Numbered from the stretch's first letter, positions 36,401 to 46,200 are shown. The stretch: 64,000 nucleotides of DNA from Gerris lacustris (GCA_951217055.1 OX578281.1:28134101-28198100); one strand, 5' to 3'. The notes: generated by a model not told the origin, from the sequence alone. A program made the numbers and translations.

Positions 36401-37111
36401 TTTAGCCCGTGCATCAAACACAAATCGAAATTTATCTGGCTTACCTGGATGCTTTACAGCAAAATGTGGCAAATACCAAGTTTTTTCGGGCTCGATTCGT
36501 GATTCTTCGTCACCAAGTATTCGGGCATATCCTTTCTTCACGAAGCTTTCAATTTGTTCACAATACTTTTTAGCAAATATGTCATCTTTGTCCATTTTCT
36601 TTTCGACTGAGTACAGTCTTCGAAGCGCGGTTTTCTTGCTTTCCGGTAGCCTTGTATTTTCATTTTTCCATAGAAGTCCAATTTCCCAATGTTTATCTTC
36701 TAATTGTTTGCACGTCGTTTCCATAATTTGTAATCCTTTTTTTTCTTCTGGTGACATAACCCTTTCTCCAGGTTTCACTAAATTATCTGCTAGAATACTT
36801 TGGCGAAGCAAATCTTCCAGCTCAGATTCTTCAGCGTAGCAATGATAAGAAAACTCTGCATCTACTCTATCTTTTAGCAATGACATATTCCCGTGAATTA
36901 CCCAACCTAACTTTGTTCTAGATGCAAAAGGTGCGTTACTCGGTCCCTGCACTACTTCACGTGCGATGATCAGATCTACATGCTCCTGTCCAATAAGAAC
37001 CTTTGGCTTAACATCTTTTACATTTTTAATTGGAAGGTGCTCTAAATGTTTCCACTGTTTAGCACATTTAGTTGCATTTACCGAGTGGCAGGGTAAATTT
37101 AATTCTGTCGT
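33434..37111 (-). CDS. BEL/Pao pol: A17 remnant, RT, RNase H, integrase
   Basis: The frame is open from just after a TGA at 37112-37114; residue numbers below count from the GTG at 36952. Upstream of that point the frame encodes the C-terminal part of the peptidase A17 region (LNLPCHSVNA, then VLIGQEHVDLIIA), continuing into TKLGWVIHG. Reverse transcriptase has motif A aspartate D221 (VVGDIEEMF) and YMDD at 298-301. RNase H-like acids are D487 (FCDGS), E531 (PRIELQ) and D561 (WTDSK). The integrase zinc site has HEKNHH (801-806) and CVLC (836-839). The integrase core is D872 (GMDYF), D934 (CSDNG) and E984 (GGTWERM). The C terminus matches the DUF5641 tail common in this group. Catalytic residues look intact, but no start codon or gag fusion is available, because the frame is shifted relative to gag and the protease catalytic part is absent. 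Confidence 0.9.
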   Translation of the reverse strand, partial: TTELNLPCHSVNATKCAKQWKHLEHLPIKNVKDVKPKVLIGQEHVDLIIAREVVQGPSNAPFASRTKLGWVIHGNMSLLKDRVDAEFSYHCYAEESELEDLLRQSILADNLVKPGERVMSPEEKKGLQIMETTCKQLEDKHWEIGLLWKNENTRLPESKKTALRRLYSVEKKMDKDDIFAKKYCEQIESFVKKGYARILGDEESRIEPEKTWYLPHFAVKHPGKPDKFRFVFDARAKSNGVSFNDNLITGPDLLNSVPGVIQSFREKRFAVVGDIEEMFLRVKIKPEDQVAQRFLWRGKDRSLPPKVYQMQAMIFGSACSPSCAIFVTRKNADKNSSEFPAAVQAVYKNHYMDDYLGSFDTEKEAIDVVDQVVNCYKRGNFYMRNWMSNSAKIIEGIPIELRAKTVAELEFDRWPTAERVLGLVWNPKTDYLSFSDRVLCKYESILKKTTAPTKREVLKVVMSVYDPLGILSPITIQGRMLLQQVWAEKIGWDDVISTSLFNKWVAWAAELHNIKSITIPRWYGFHSKETIEVQLHTFCDGSEKGYAAVSYLRFIAKNDYISTSIVMAKARVTSVKPMTIPRIELQAAVMGSQLASVIEESQETKINKRYFWTDSKIVYSWIQSTPKRFKTFVANRIGEIHELTSKEDWHWLPTSLNVADDATRGQWDVGKAERWLKGPEFLQEKEECWPFQVVEPSNKPDKEIRNDLVLKISEKEEDSRPLLQCERFSKYLRLVRSMAWVLVFINICKEKSRTRNKGFKKEITLTEFERGEKVLIAQAQYESFSEEVNSLRKKTPIKTSSRLFKLTPVLDDDGLLRLHGRLENAKDILPDYTRKPIIMDGKNYFTKLLIRYYHEKNHHQGREQLLNDLRSKFWILNGRNAVRNCQRLCVLCKRKNAKCESQIEGYLPDFRVTPQSRAFAVTGMDYFGPMNVTVGRRREKRYGVLFTCMTTRAVHLEIAASLTTDAAVMAIRRFICRRGYPLKLCSDNGTNLRGAEKEMRTALKELNQSEIQDFCTIRHINWLFNAPAAPHMGGTWERMVRSVKVALKTVLNEQFPKEEVLQTFLIEAEHSVNSHPLTYVSSDHQDEESLTPNHLLIGKDCHVAVPGLFTREELHHRKMWRIAQYYADIFWRRWIKEYVPTLVNRKRWHTSKRDITIDDLVIIADENSPRNSWPMGIIVKVYPGRDGKVRIVDVKTAVGELKRPIQKIMLLRAAGLDNNEEAGRM

Positions 37112-38528
37112 TCACACTTAAAGCTAGAATTTTCTTGCATTTGGTTATCGAGTGATCGTTATCTATTGTGCAAAATGCACATGAGCTTGTTCTTTTCTCA
37201 ATTGTGTCACTATTTTCATTTGTTGATAACACATTTTGTCTACTAGGTTTTGACACTTTGTTGTCTGCTTTACGAACGCCCGGATCATACGAAGTAGAGG
37301 GCTTACTTAGTAAACTAGCAAATGAAGCTGCTTCTTCTAACCATTCTGAAAAATTTAACAAAGTAGGCAATGTTATTCCTTTACGTCTCACATTTTTGGC
37401 CCACTCATACTTAAAGTAAACCGGTAATTTTGACATGAGTTCTTTCAAAAGGGTTGGATTTGTTATGTATGAACTTAAATTTAGAGATACAGCTGTTGCT
37501 GTCATGTTTTGAATATTTGTTGCAAAATTTATTATATTATCGGGGTTTTCACTAGATATTGAGGGCAAAGACCGAGCTTTGTTTATCATTGTTTCTATTA
37601 TTAGCTCCGGCCTGCCAAACCTGGTTTCTAGAATACTTATTACTGTTTTTAAATTTAATGGGGAGACAAATAAAGATTTTACTGCCAATAACGCTTTTCC
37701 GGTTAAAGCTTTATGCAACCTTACCATATTTTCTTCGTCGCTGAATTTACACTTTGCTGTAGAGCTTTTGTACAATGAAATAAACATCGGCCAATCTTGA
37801 TTTCCTGAAAACTCTGGTAATTTTCGACCTAAAATTTGTTTATTCAATGCTTTTTCTGCGCTTGATTTTGCAATATTTTGGAAAGCTTCAGTCATGGCTT
37901 GGGTTGCTGTTGTAAAATCTTTTATTAAATGTGCTGATGAAGATTCTTGATTTTCTCTTTGTTTTTCTATTTCAAACACTGGTTTCAACTCGCATTTTCC
38001 TTCGCTTGTAATTGGTTTATCTAACCATGATTTTACCTTTTCAAGATAAGTGATTTCTTCCATATCTACCAAGTTAATACTTGATGCTCTAGAACTATTT
38101 GACTTCACAGATGCTGCCTTTAGCGCTGCTTCTGCTTCTATCAAAGCTATCTTTCTTGCCATATCTTTTGCTTTTTGGGCTTTTTCTAATTCTATTTCTG
38201 CAAGCTCATTTTCTTGCTTAATCAAAGCAATGGCTCTCATTTTTTCTAATTCTATTTTCATCTGTAATCTTTTACTACTAGTTTTAGATATTTTAGAACT
38301 TCCTAGAGTAATAGTTTTCTCAGGAGTGTCCTTCTTAGTGGCTAACGTCAATTGTTCAACTGATTGAATGACATTGACAACTGTTCCATTTTCACTTGGA
38401 ATAGTTGTGTCGTTCGTTATTTCAATTTTATTAATAGTTAAAGGTTGGCAAGGATCATACCTTATAGGTGGCTTTCCTGCAGTTTTCCGTGTACTTCTCC
38501 TGGCTGGAAGACTACCGGCTTCGCTCAT
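37068..38528 (-). CDS. BEL/Pao gag (DUF1759-type), truncated before the zinc knuckles
   Basis: 486 codons from ATG at 38528. A Lys/Glu/Ala-rich probable coiled coil (about 105-175) precedes the conserved gag body with LPEFSGNQDWPMF (about 234-246) and MSKLP. The Cys pair CAFC (about 448-451) begins the usual Cys-rich tail, but the following CCHC knuckles are missing. The frame continues about 30 residues and stops at 37068, within 44 bp of overlap with the pol frame. In relatives gag, protease and pol are one polyprotein. The frame change coincides with the apparent deletion, so I read the C terminus as an artefact of that deletion rather than a programmed frameshift. Confidence 0.85.
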   Translation of the reverse strand: MSEAGSLPARRSTRKTAGKPPIRYDPCQPLTINKIEITNDTTIPSENGTVVNVIQSVEQLTLATKKDTPEKTITLGSSKISKTSSKRLQMKIELEKMRAIALIKQENELAEIELEKAQKAKDMARKIALIEAEAALKAASVKSNSSRASSINLVDMEEITYLEKVKSWLDKPITSEGKCELKPVFEIEKQRENQESSSAHLIKDFTTATQAMTEAFQNIAKSSAEKALNKQILGRKLPEFSGNQDWPMFISLYKSSTAKCKFSDEENMVRLHKALTGKALLAVKSLFVSPLNLKTVISILETRFGRPELIIETMINKARSLPSISSENPDNIINFATNIQNMTATAVSLNLSSYITNPTLLKELMSKLPVYFKYEWAKNVRRKGITLPTLLNFSEWLEEAASFASLLSKPSTSYDPGVRKADNKVSKPSRQNVLSTNENSDTIEKRTSSCAFCTIDNDHSITKCKKILALSVNDRIKFTLPLGKCN

Positions 38529-38611
38529 TTTTATTTTTCGCTACTGAAAATTTACGGCAAAATTTGTCAGTAGTTTTATACAAATGACGAAATTTATATC
38601 ACTGTGTAACA

Positions 38612-38628
38612 CGAAACCCAAAGGACCA
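38612..38628 (-). other. BEL/Pao primer-binding site
   Basis: Six bases inside the 5' LTR, the minus strand reads TGGTCCTTTGGGTTTCG. This is complementary to a tRNA 3' end of the form CGAAACCCAAAGGACCA, with the terminal CCA. The tRNA species is not assigned. Confidence 0.7.
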
Positions 38629-38634
38629 GTTTAA

Positions 38635-38775
38635 TGTGATGTCCTCACACTAAATACTACACTACGTATTATATGAAAGTATCCCTTTAACAAATTCAAT
38701 ATATTTTTCAAGAACAATTAAAAAAACTGTCACAAAAACAACTTGACATGATCAAAATAAAAAACAAACCATTAC
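38635..38775 (-). repeat. BEL/Pao 5' LTR
   Basis: 141 bp, identical by eye to the 3' LTR except for one A fewer in an A-run near 38761. Confidence 0.92.
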
Positions 38776-38915
38776 AGTACATTTTGATAAAATGTTCAAT
38801 AATAATTAAATGTAACTTTGAAAACTATAAACAACTAATAAATAGACGTAATTATGTCCTCGTGTACGAGTAAGTGTAGTACAAGTGTTATCGGACAGAT
38901 TTCTTCTTAAATAAG
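38776..38915 (+). repeat. family A, tRNA-like end (BEL target)
   Basis: 'ttttgataaaatgttcaata', 'aactaataaatag' and 'ttatcggacagattt' align in order with 21930-22065 and 43500-43620. The BEL element inserted here; the left continuation is the degraded 33260-33296. Confidence 0.55.
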
Positions 38916-40800
38916 TTAGTTTTATTGGAGAGACGTTTTGCTTATTGTTATAACAAGTTTAAAGTAATTTCAAATAGCGTGATGTTGTTGTTAATATGTT
39001 TTGTGCTGTGACACCAGTTATTTGATACCATTCAATTGACTTGTTATTATTTATTGAAGTAGTTCTTCAAGTAATTATATGGAGTGCGAACTGAACTGAC
39101 ACAAAGACACAAGTAATTGTGAATTCAGTACACAATGTTTTGGTGTTAGTTAGATATGAGCGGCTATTGACTGTGTCTTACTGTCTTGTCCAGTCTCTGA
39201 GTCAATCTAACGCTCAAAGTCTTGCCTATTGGATATTTTCACTTAATATAATAATTCTCTATGGCTAACGAGTTGACAAGCCACTTAACAAACAACACAA
39301 TTACATGTCAATTCAACTCCACCACTCAAACCTTTATTTGAGTTTTATTACTTGTTTTTATTGCATCGTTTGTTTAAGTGATTCAATTGATAATCATTAA
39401 AAAAATAAAAAAAAACTGAATTGAATGATACTTGTTTTTTTTATTGCTTTTACACTTAAATATAATTTAGCTGATCATATCCAAGAGCAAATATTTGCTT
39501 GAGGATATGTTATATAATATGTGGGATAAAGTAATAATGCAGTTAAATATAGAATTAACTGGTTAATACATGACCGATTATGGTTTATGTTCGTTTAGCG
39601 AAAGCTCTAAGATAATAAATGTATGACATTTTTAAATCGCAGAGGTTTTAGAGATTTATTAATTTTTAAATAAATTAATTGATTAGATAAAGAAATGGGG
39701 ATATTAAAATCAAATTGAAGTGGAAATGTTTTTGTTGCACTTTGGTCGTGGGAGTTTCGTTTTCCAAACATGGATACACCTTAAGTGAAATTTGATATTC
39801 CTTTAAAAAATAATCTCTTAAATGGTTTGATTGTTTAAAAATTAAATTTATTTTTAAAAAAAAAAACTTTCGATTGGATTTTCAATGATTAATGGTCTGA
39901 TATTTCACGAAAAACTTGATTTTCCTCGAAGCTCTGAAAGAATTATTTCTCCGATGGAAAGTATTTTTAGAGGGTTATCTAATGATCGCGTTATTTTCTT
40001 AGTCTTTTGGGCGATGAAATTTTAATTTTGTGATCAAAATTATGACGGACGTGAATGAAGATTTGGAGCTTATTATATGTGGAAAGTTTTTATGCATATA
40101 TTTTATATTTATAAGTTTTTAATGCATGGAGAAACATTTTTTTTAGAAAGTTACAAACCAGCAATGTAACACAGCCCTCTTGTTATTCATCTCAGTTGTC
40201 ATCTTGGTCAATCTTCATTTATAAACATATATTTCACTTCCTAGTACATTTAAAATTAGAAATATAATTTGTATTGGTCTCGCCGATAAATTTACTGCAA
40301 ATAATTATTTTTTGTATTTGATTGTATTCATAATTAATCTCAAGTAAATAAATTAACAATCTAATTAACGGGTGCAAATATATTAGGGCTGTATGGTTTC
40401 ATGAAACAATACTGAAATTATTATTATACGGGGTGTGATTCGACTAAATTTGAATCAGCTGAGTAGCCGACAAAAGAGTCGATAAACGAACTTTTTTGCA
40501 CTTACAAGTGCTTAAAGCGCTTATATACCAAACGATATTTTTATATATTAATATTAAAGAATAGTTTTTGCTTCGAAGGAATTCTTTTACTCTTAAAGAA
40601 AGAAGTCGGTAAGTGAGACACTCTTAAAGCAGTGCTTTAAATAAAGCACTGCTTAATAATGCTTATTATTAATAAAATAATGCTTCAAAAATAAAGGATT
40701 TTTGGAAAGCTTTATTTTAACTTTTATTTTTATTTTAACAAAACTTATTTAAAATTTTGTTAGTTTTGGCACCTACATATTGCCAGAGAAAGATATAGTT
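38916..40800. other. no gene seen
   Basis: AT-rich intronic sequence, no repeat family or coding frame recognised. Confidence 0.5.
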
Positions 40801-40807
40801 ATTTATG

Positions 40808-41815
40808 TAACTAGGCAGCAAAATGGAATTTTACTGACGAGTGATTAGATTAGCCTCCGAGCCGAAGGCGAGGACAGGCTATGATAATTAACTGCCGAGG
40901 CGAAGCCGAGGCAGGTAATTTACCTATTTGACTGCCGAGGCGAAGCCGAGGCAGGCAATGAATAAACGAGGCAGAAATGTTTCCTTTGCTGCCTTGTTGC
41001 ATACAATATTTTATCTACTTGCGCCAGAAAAATTAAACTGCTAAATTGTTATCTTTATTAATATAACATTAACTATGTGTCATATAAATAAAGATAATAA
41101 CAGATGTATTAACTAAAATTAATGTTCAAATAAGAAACTTAGGAATAATAACAATAAGAGAAAAGCAAACTCAATCTATAACAACAAAATACAAAACACA
41201 CGTTTATAAACACATAACTTCTGAATGAATAATGCACGCAATACAAAATATTTATTTATATTTTTACTAAAAAATTAATAAAGGTGTTAAAGATATCTTC
41301 TATTGCTTAAAAGAAAAGAAGTAACTAGAATACATCAAGAAAAGTAGCTAGTCTAATCTAGAATTACTTAAATAATAAAAATAATATGGATGTTCAATGT
41401 TTACATGACGCTACAGTATAGTCAGTGACTCTACTATTTTTTTAATTAAAGATCTACTAATCATTGAACTTATTTAACAAAATTAACAAATATAAACAAA
41501 TTATTTTATTATTAAAACGTTTATTTATTAAATATTACTTATTTAACTATAATATATAATGGTATAAGATAGAGATAATAGTATAAACTGTTCTTGCCAA
41601 AATGAGAGGTTATGACACGCAGTGGTAAACACTGTTACTTTCTCTGCCTAGGCAGGGAAATATTTCCCTGCCTAGGCAGAGAAAGTATTTTCCTGACTGT
41701 TTTAACTACTTTCCTGCCTGTTTTTAATATTTTAATGACAAATCAGCGAAATAGTACTTTCCAGCCTAAAAACAGTTAAGTAATGTTTAATTTTGCTGCC
41801 GCGAGTAGATAAAAT
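40808..41815. repeat. AGGCAG-rich region with inverted ends
   Basis: Outer blocks GGCAGCAAAATGGAATTTTACT (from 40813) and TTTATCTACTTGCG (about 41012) recur inverted near 41790-41815 (ATTTTGCTGCCGCGAGTAGATAAA). Inside are a 40-bp direct repeat (40891-40930 and 40931-40970) around CTGCCGAGGCGAAGCCGAGG, and a perfect palindrome at 41636-41687. AGGCAG or CTGCCT occurs at least six times. It may be a foldback-type element. No coding frame. Confidence 0.5.
41636..41687. repeat. 52-bp perfect palindrome
   Basis: Each 26-base half contains CTGCCTAGGCAG, itself a 12-bp palindrome, so the structure is a palindrome of palindromes with no spacer (centre AAAT|ATTT). Confidence 0.97.
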
Positions 41816-42127
41816 AATAAACCTTGTAATTTGTTTTTATTTAATACTGACAAGTTACACCTTATACTATGAGGCTAATTTATTATTGAAACGTTTCAAA
41901 GCTTCAGTCGAACTAATCTATTAAAAAAAAAAAATTATCTGTTAGGTAAGAAAATAAATTTAAAAGTAACAAAATCCAAAACGAAATTATTTGTCAACGG
42001 CTTTAAAAGACTATCTATTTATTTGGATCCTCCTCTATAGATAAATTCTAATTGCATTAGACAAATGTTTGGATTGAATGAAGTATTTGAAGTTCGGTAT
42101 CGGTCGTATTATCCCAAGTTTATCTAT

Positions 42128-42382
42128 TTACTGATAAGAGACGAAAGTTTGTTTATAAAACAAAGAGTAAACTAACGGCTCTTCATAACAAACAAGTGCA
42201 GTTTGTTTTGAATCGATTCTGCCGTTGAACGGCGCCTTGAGGGGCGGCACAGCGCCTTGAGCGGTGTCACGGGAGAGGGTGTGGCCCTCACTCCTCTGTA
42301 AACACGGCACAGCTGTTCCAACACAACTCCCCCCCCCCGCTCCGATAACAGCCCTCACCTGATAACCCCTACTTCTTATCAC
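42128..42382. promoter_or_regulatory. GC-rich patch with GC and CACCC boxes
   Basis: 42230-42360 contains GGCGCC-TTGAG twice, GGGGCGGCAC, GAGGGTGTGGCC, an E-box CAGCTG and a C-run. The elevated GC and motif density are unusual for this intron. An open minus frame of 84 codons spans it but is unrecognised. A regulatory role is only inferred. Confidence 0.25.
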
Positions 42383-42844
42383 TTCATTTCTTCTACTACT
42401 TCATCTTTCATATTATACTAAGTTTATTTTTATAAAAAAAACCCTTTTTTTATAAATTAGAATATTTTGTATTCATAGTATGTATATATTTTAAAAAATC
42501 CTTTTTACCTAATTTAAAAAAGCACGGAATCGAAATAAGGATTTTTTCGAATATTGAAGAAATACAATATAAACTTCATTTACATAATCTATAATTTAAG
42601 AAAAAAAGATATATTACACAATATAATAATAATTATGTGTACTATACCTATACGCTTTGACTATATTGGAGTTATTTACAATATAATTTTATTAAATGCT
42701 TGAACAATTATAAAAAAAAACACGAAATCGCTCTTGTTTACAACCTGCATGTGTAACCTTCCTCTTCTTAAAATAATTTTCTATTTCATGAAAAAACATT
42801 GAATAGTACAAAAATGATAACCAAGCTACCTCGTCTTAAAACGC

Positions 42845-43016
42845 GGGCGGAGAGAGCCCGGGTTCTAATAAGAAGTTATTTTTATACTAAATTTTGATGA
42901 AATGTTTAATAATAAATTATTGTACTTACCTACAAAAACTAATAAATGGAAAACACGGGGTTAAGTAATTATGAACTCGTATATGAGAAAGTTTGTCTGA
43001 GTTGTCGGACCGATTT
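42845..43016 (+). repeat. family A, tRNA-like end only (copy A5)
   Basis: 'gagagcccgggttct', 'agaagttatttttata', 'aactaataaatggaaaacac' and 'cggaccgattttt'. The B box is partly lost. It sits directly against the full copy A6 in the same orientation, forming a tandem. Confidence 0.75.
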
Positions 43017-43625
43017 TTACTTTCTCATATAAAGAGAAAGTATTGTGATGGCGCGAAAATTCGATTTTGAGATTTTGATGGATTTACACGTTTTGAGGTC
43101 CCCTGAGTCCATAAAAGTGGTTTTTAAAAAATGTCTGTCGTCTGTCTGTCGTCTGTGCAGACGCCTGGAGCCTAAACTACCGGGCCGATTTTGACGAAAT
43201 TTGGCATACATGTTCAGAAAAATCATACCCCGAGGCGAAATCGAGAAATGAATTGTAGCTCAAAATTTAGGGGCGCTACCCCCCAAAAACTCTGAAAAAA
43301 CGTGAAAAAAAATTATTTCTCGAAAACGGTTCCGACGATTTTTATTAAAAAATTCTAAAATATAGTCCATTTAAATACGAATCCTACGATATAAGCCGTT
43401 TCCCCGGGAAAAATCTAGTTCCTGAGAAAAAAGCTTAAAACGCGGACCGAGAGATCCCGGGTTCGATTCCCCGCCCAGGAGAAGTTATTTTTATGAAAAA
43501 TTTTAATGAAATGCTCAATAATAATTAAATTTACACTACGAAAACTAATAAATGGAAAACACTGGGCTAAAAATTATGAACTCGTATATGAGAAAGTTTG
43601 TCTGAGTTGTCTCGGACCGATTTTT
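43017..43625 (+). repeat. dispersed family A, full copy A6
   Basis: Complete-looking copy. It has the terminal hairpin ACTTTCTCATATAAAGAGAAAGT (43020-43041), 'gaggtcccctgagtcc', 'cgtctgtgcagacgcctgga', 'gctaccccccaaaaactctg', the B box GGTTCGATTCC (43460-43470) and a terminal CGGACCGATTTTTT. It is the best reference for the family in this window. Confidence 0.85.
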
Positions 43626-43774
43626 TATGTAGTTATATCTCACGTCTTTTTTTGGGTGACAGAAATTTCTTCTGCTCTCTGCACAAAAATATATTTATGT
43701 TAAAATTATCAATCAATACCGAGAGTATTTATATTATACAAATTGGTGCTAAAGAGCAAGTTGTAAGCATTACA

Positions 43775-43837
43775 GTGGTGACCACTGTCTCGAGAGAGAC
43801 TCAGTGGTCACCACATGAGATGTGCGTCCCGACGCAC
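43775..43837. repeat. two strong hairpins
   Basis: GTGGTGACCACTG (43775-43787) pairs with CAGTGGTCACCAC (43802-43814), and each arm contains a shorter palindrome. GTGCGT (43822-43827) pairs with ACGCAC (43832-43837). Confidence 0.85.
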
Positions 43838-44065
43838 GTTTCGCTTCTTAGTTAGTTACTTAGTTGCTGTGGTACTCTGAAGTAACTGTTCCTAAGATAA
43901 AATTTGTTAGGATTTTCAAGGGGGGGGGGGATAATTTTTCCTTTCTATAGAGAATGTGGCTCGGGTTAGTTCGCGCAATTCTTTGTTATAGCCTAGCCGA
44001 AATAATTCCATTAGAGCTTGCATGAGTTCGGAATTCGTAGCAAACGAATAATTCCTTTAAGGTAC

Positions 44066-44236
44066 ATTTTCCTAGTCGCGACTCCACGATAGTCGCCCAG
44101 TGACTATTGTTCTTTTGAATTTGCATGTTAAGAGTCGCTCAGCTAGGATAACGGTAACATGCAAACTCAGAAGAGGAGTCCTCAAGCAGGCGACTATCGC
44201 TTGAGCGTCTATCGCTGGAGTCGCGTCTAGGAAAAT
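44066..44236. mobile_element. palindromic MITE-like element
   Basis: Inverted ends are ATTTTCCTAGTCGCGACTCC and, from the right, ATTTTCCTAGACGCGACTCC. They are followed in both arms by CGATAG-CGC motifs. About 170 bp with no coding frame. A TA dinucleotide lies near each end, which would fit a Tc1/mariner-type TSD, but the boundary is uncertain. Confidence 0.55.
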
Positions 44237-45660
44237 AAAGCTTTAGACTTAAAATCGTGATGTTCGTTACGTCCTTTGCATTATTTAAGGGACTATCATT
44301 TTTAGTTGGTTACGATCAGGTGTTCGTAATAACAGCGCTGAAGTAAGGGTTTACCGAGTACTATTTTATTTACAAATTCAAGTCTTTACAGTGAACTTCA
44401 AAAAACAAAATTACGAATTATAATGATATTAAATTTTCTTGGAAATTCCGTTTATATGTTTAAAATTGAAAATAAGGTAAAATGGTAATGTTGTCGCTAA
44501 GTTTATTAATAAATGATTAGTCTAAATGGCTTTTCATCGCAAGGAATTATTTATTTATAGAGATTCATTGAAACCCACCTTATTACTGATTCAGCGTCTG
44601 TTCCAGTTTTCACTTATATCTTTCCATAATATATTTCCGGTAAATTAAATTAGCGTTTACTCTTGTAGATACATCTTTAAATAACTACTTATAAGTAGGA
44701 AGTATTTAAATGTTAAACGCTATCTAAATTTAGTTATGTATAATTTGATTAAAGGGAATTCCAAGAATAAACATCAAACAGCATAATTAATTAGTTTATG
44801 TTGTAATTAACCCGAAAGAAATTGAAAATATTTGCAGATAAGGAAAATAGAAGTGAGAGAATTAGATATTGAGAAGCTAGTGTGGTTTTATAACAACAAA
44901 CAATAAACTTATTCAATTTTGCAGTTTGAGTTTAATTCACCTATCAAACAATAAACTTTCAATTTTGTAGTTTAAGTTCGATTCTCCTCTTTAGTAAGAT
45001 CCGCAGAATCTCTTAAAATATAAAAAAACTTTGTTTTAAATTGAAAGATTAAAATTGTTGGGTTAGTTTTCCTAACAATGGCTTAACTTATCAGTTGACC
45101 TGTTTGTATTTAAATATTGTCTATTGTTGTTTTGTTGATATTTTCCTTATCTGCCAACAACGATAGGGAAAAATAAATTGTATTTTGCTACTACGTGCTT
45201 GAACACGGTCTTGTTAATAACTAATAAATTAAACTATTAGTTGTATTATGCAAATATTCTATAAATGTTTGAATACTTTTTTTTTACTTTTACAGTTGTT
45301 ATAAATACTTGCCTTGGGAATTTTCAGATCACTGATTGGTTGTTTTGTATTGAATTTATATATTTTCTTTACTATAAAGTGATTCATTTTCCAATTTGGG
45401 TATTTGTTTTTCACGATTTGTAAATTCGACTAAATATCTGTCGAAACAGGGGTGTTCAAAAGGGGGGGGGGTTGAAAAAGGGGTGCCTAAAATTCTGATG
45501 GCAAGCATGCCATCAGAATCTTTGGGGGAATCCAATTTTGGGTTATTTTAATATTTTTAAATAATTCAAGAGGTTCAAGCAGTTTGTTTTTTTGGGGGGG
45601 GGGGGGGGATTTATTCCATGGGTTTTCTGGAAGGGGGGGAGGATATGTGGTCATCTCTGT
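44237..45660. other. no gene seen; G tracts
   Basis: AT-rich with a 15-nt G-run (45594-45608) and shorter ones near 45463. No coding frame. Confidence 0.45.
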
Positions 45661-45679
45661 GTCGAAATAAGTACTTTAC

Positions 45680-46200
45680 ACAAATTATGAGTATTTTGGC
45701 TCATTCCTTTGGTTCGTCACTCTAGATTTTCCAGGATTTACACGTTAGGTTCCTCGAGCCCAAAAAAATTGTTTTTAAATAATATCTCTCTATCGTATGT
45801 AGGCTGTAGTATGTGGCCAGTTTTATGATGATCAAAAGTTAATCAACTCTAAATTTTGGGTCACTGCTTTCCCAAAATTCTTAAAAATCGAAACGGAAAA
45901 TTCTCGAAAACGGTCGATGAATTTGATTATTTATTTTTTATTTTTTTAAATTCCATTTTATAACGTAATAATATAATTAATATCTCCAGGGAAAAAACTA
46001 GTTCCTGAGAAAATAGCTATAAACTCAATGAGGAGAGGTTGGGTTCAATTCCCCGCTGAGTATAAGTTATTGTTATGAATCATTTTTATAAAATGTTCAG
46101 TAATCATAATTAAATGTAACCACGAAAACTCGAAACAACTGATAAATGGAAAGTATGCTCTTGTATATAAGAAAAATTAAAAGGAGTTTTATTGGACAGA
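45680..46200 (+). repeat. dispersed family A, diverged copy A7
   Basis: Weakly conserved blocks in family order: 'atttacacgttaggttcc', 'tctcgaaaacggtcga', 'ctccagggaaaaaactagtt', 'gggttcaattccccgct' (degenerate B box), 'aactgataaatggaaa' and 'attggacagattt'. An old copy. Confidence 0.6.

Larger units (their letters stand above)
33297..38775 (-). mobile_element. BEL/Pao LTR retrotransposon, internally deleted
   Basis: 5,479 bp bounded by direct LTRs and a perfect 5-bp TSD GTACA (33292-33296 and 38776-38780), as expected for BEL/Pao. Order on the minus strand is 5' LTR, primer-binding site, gag, pol (end of the A17 region, RT, RNase H, integrase), polypurine tract, 3' LTR. The LTRs differ by one A-tract indel by eye, pointing to recent insertion. 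The insertion target is a tRNA-like end of family A (38776-38915). The zinc knuckles and protease active site are missing. Confidence 0.95.

Noticed and set aside
37068..37111. Programmed frameshift between gag and pol
   Set aside because: The missing zinc knuckles and protease catalytic region show a deletion at the same place, which explains the phase change more simply.
36258..38367. Plus-strand frames of 60-193 codons across the BEL/Pao element
   Set aside because: Antisense shadows of gag and pol.
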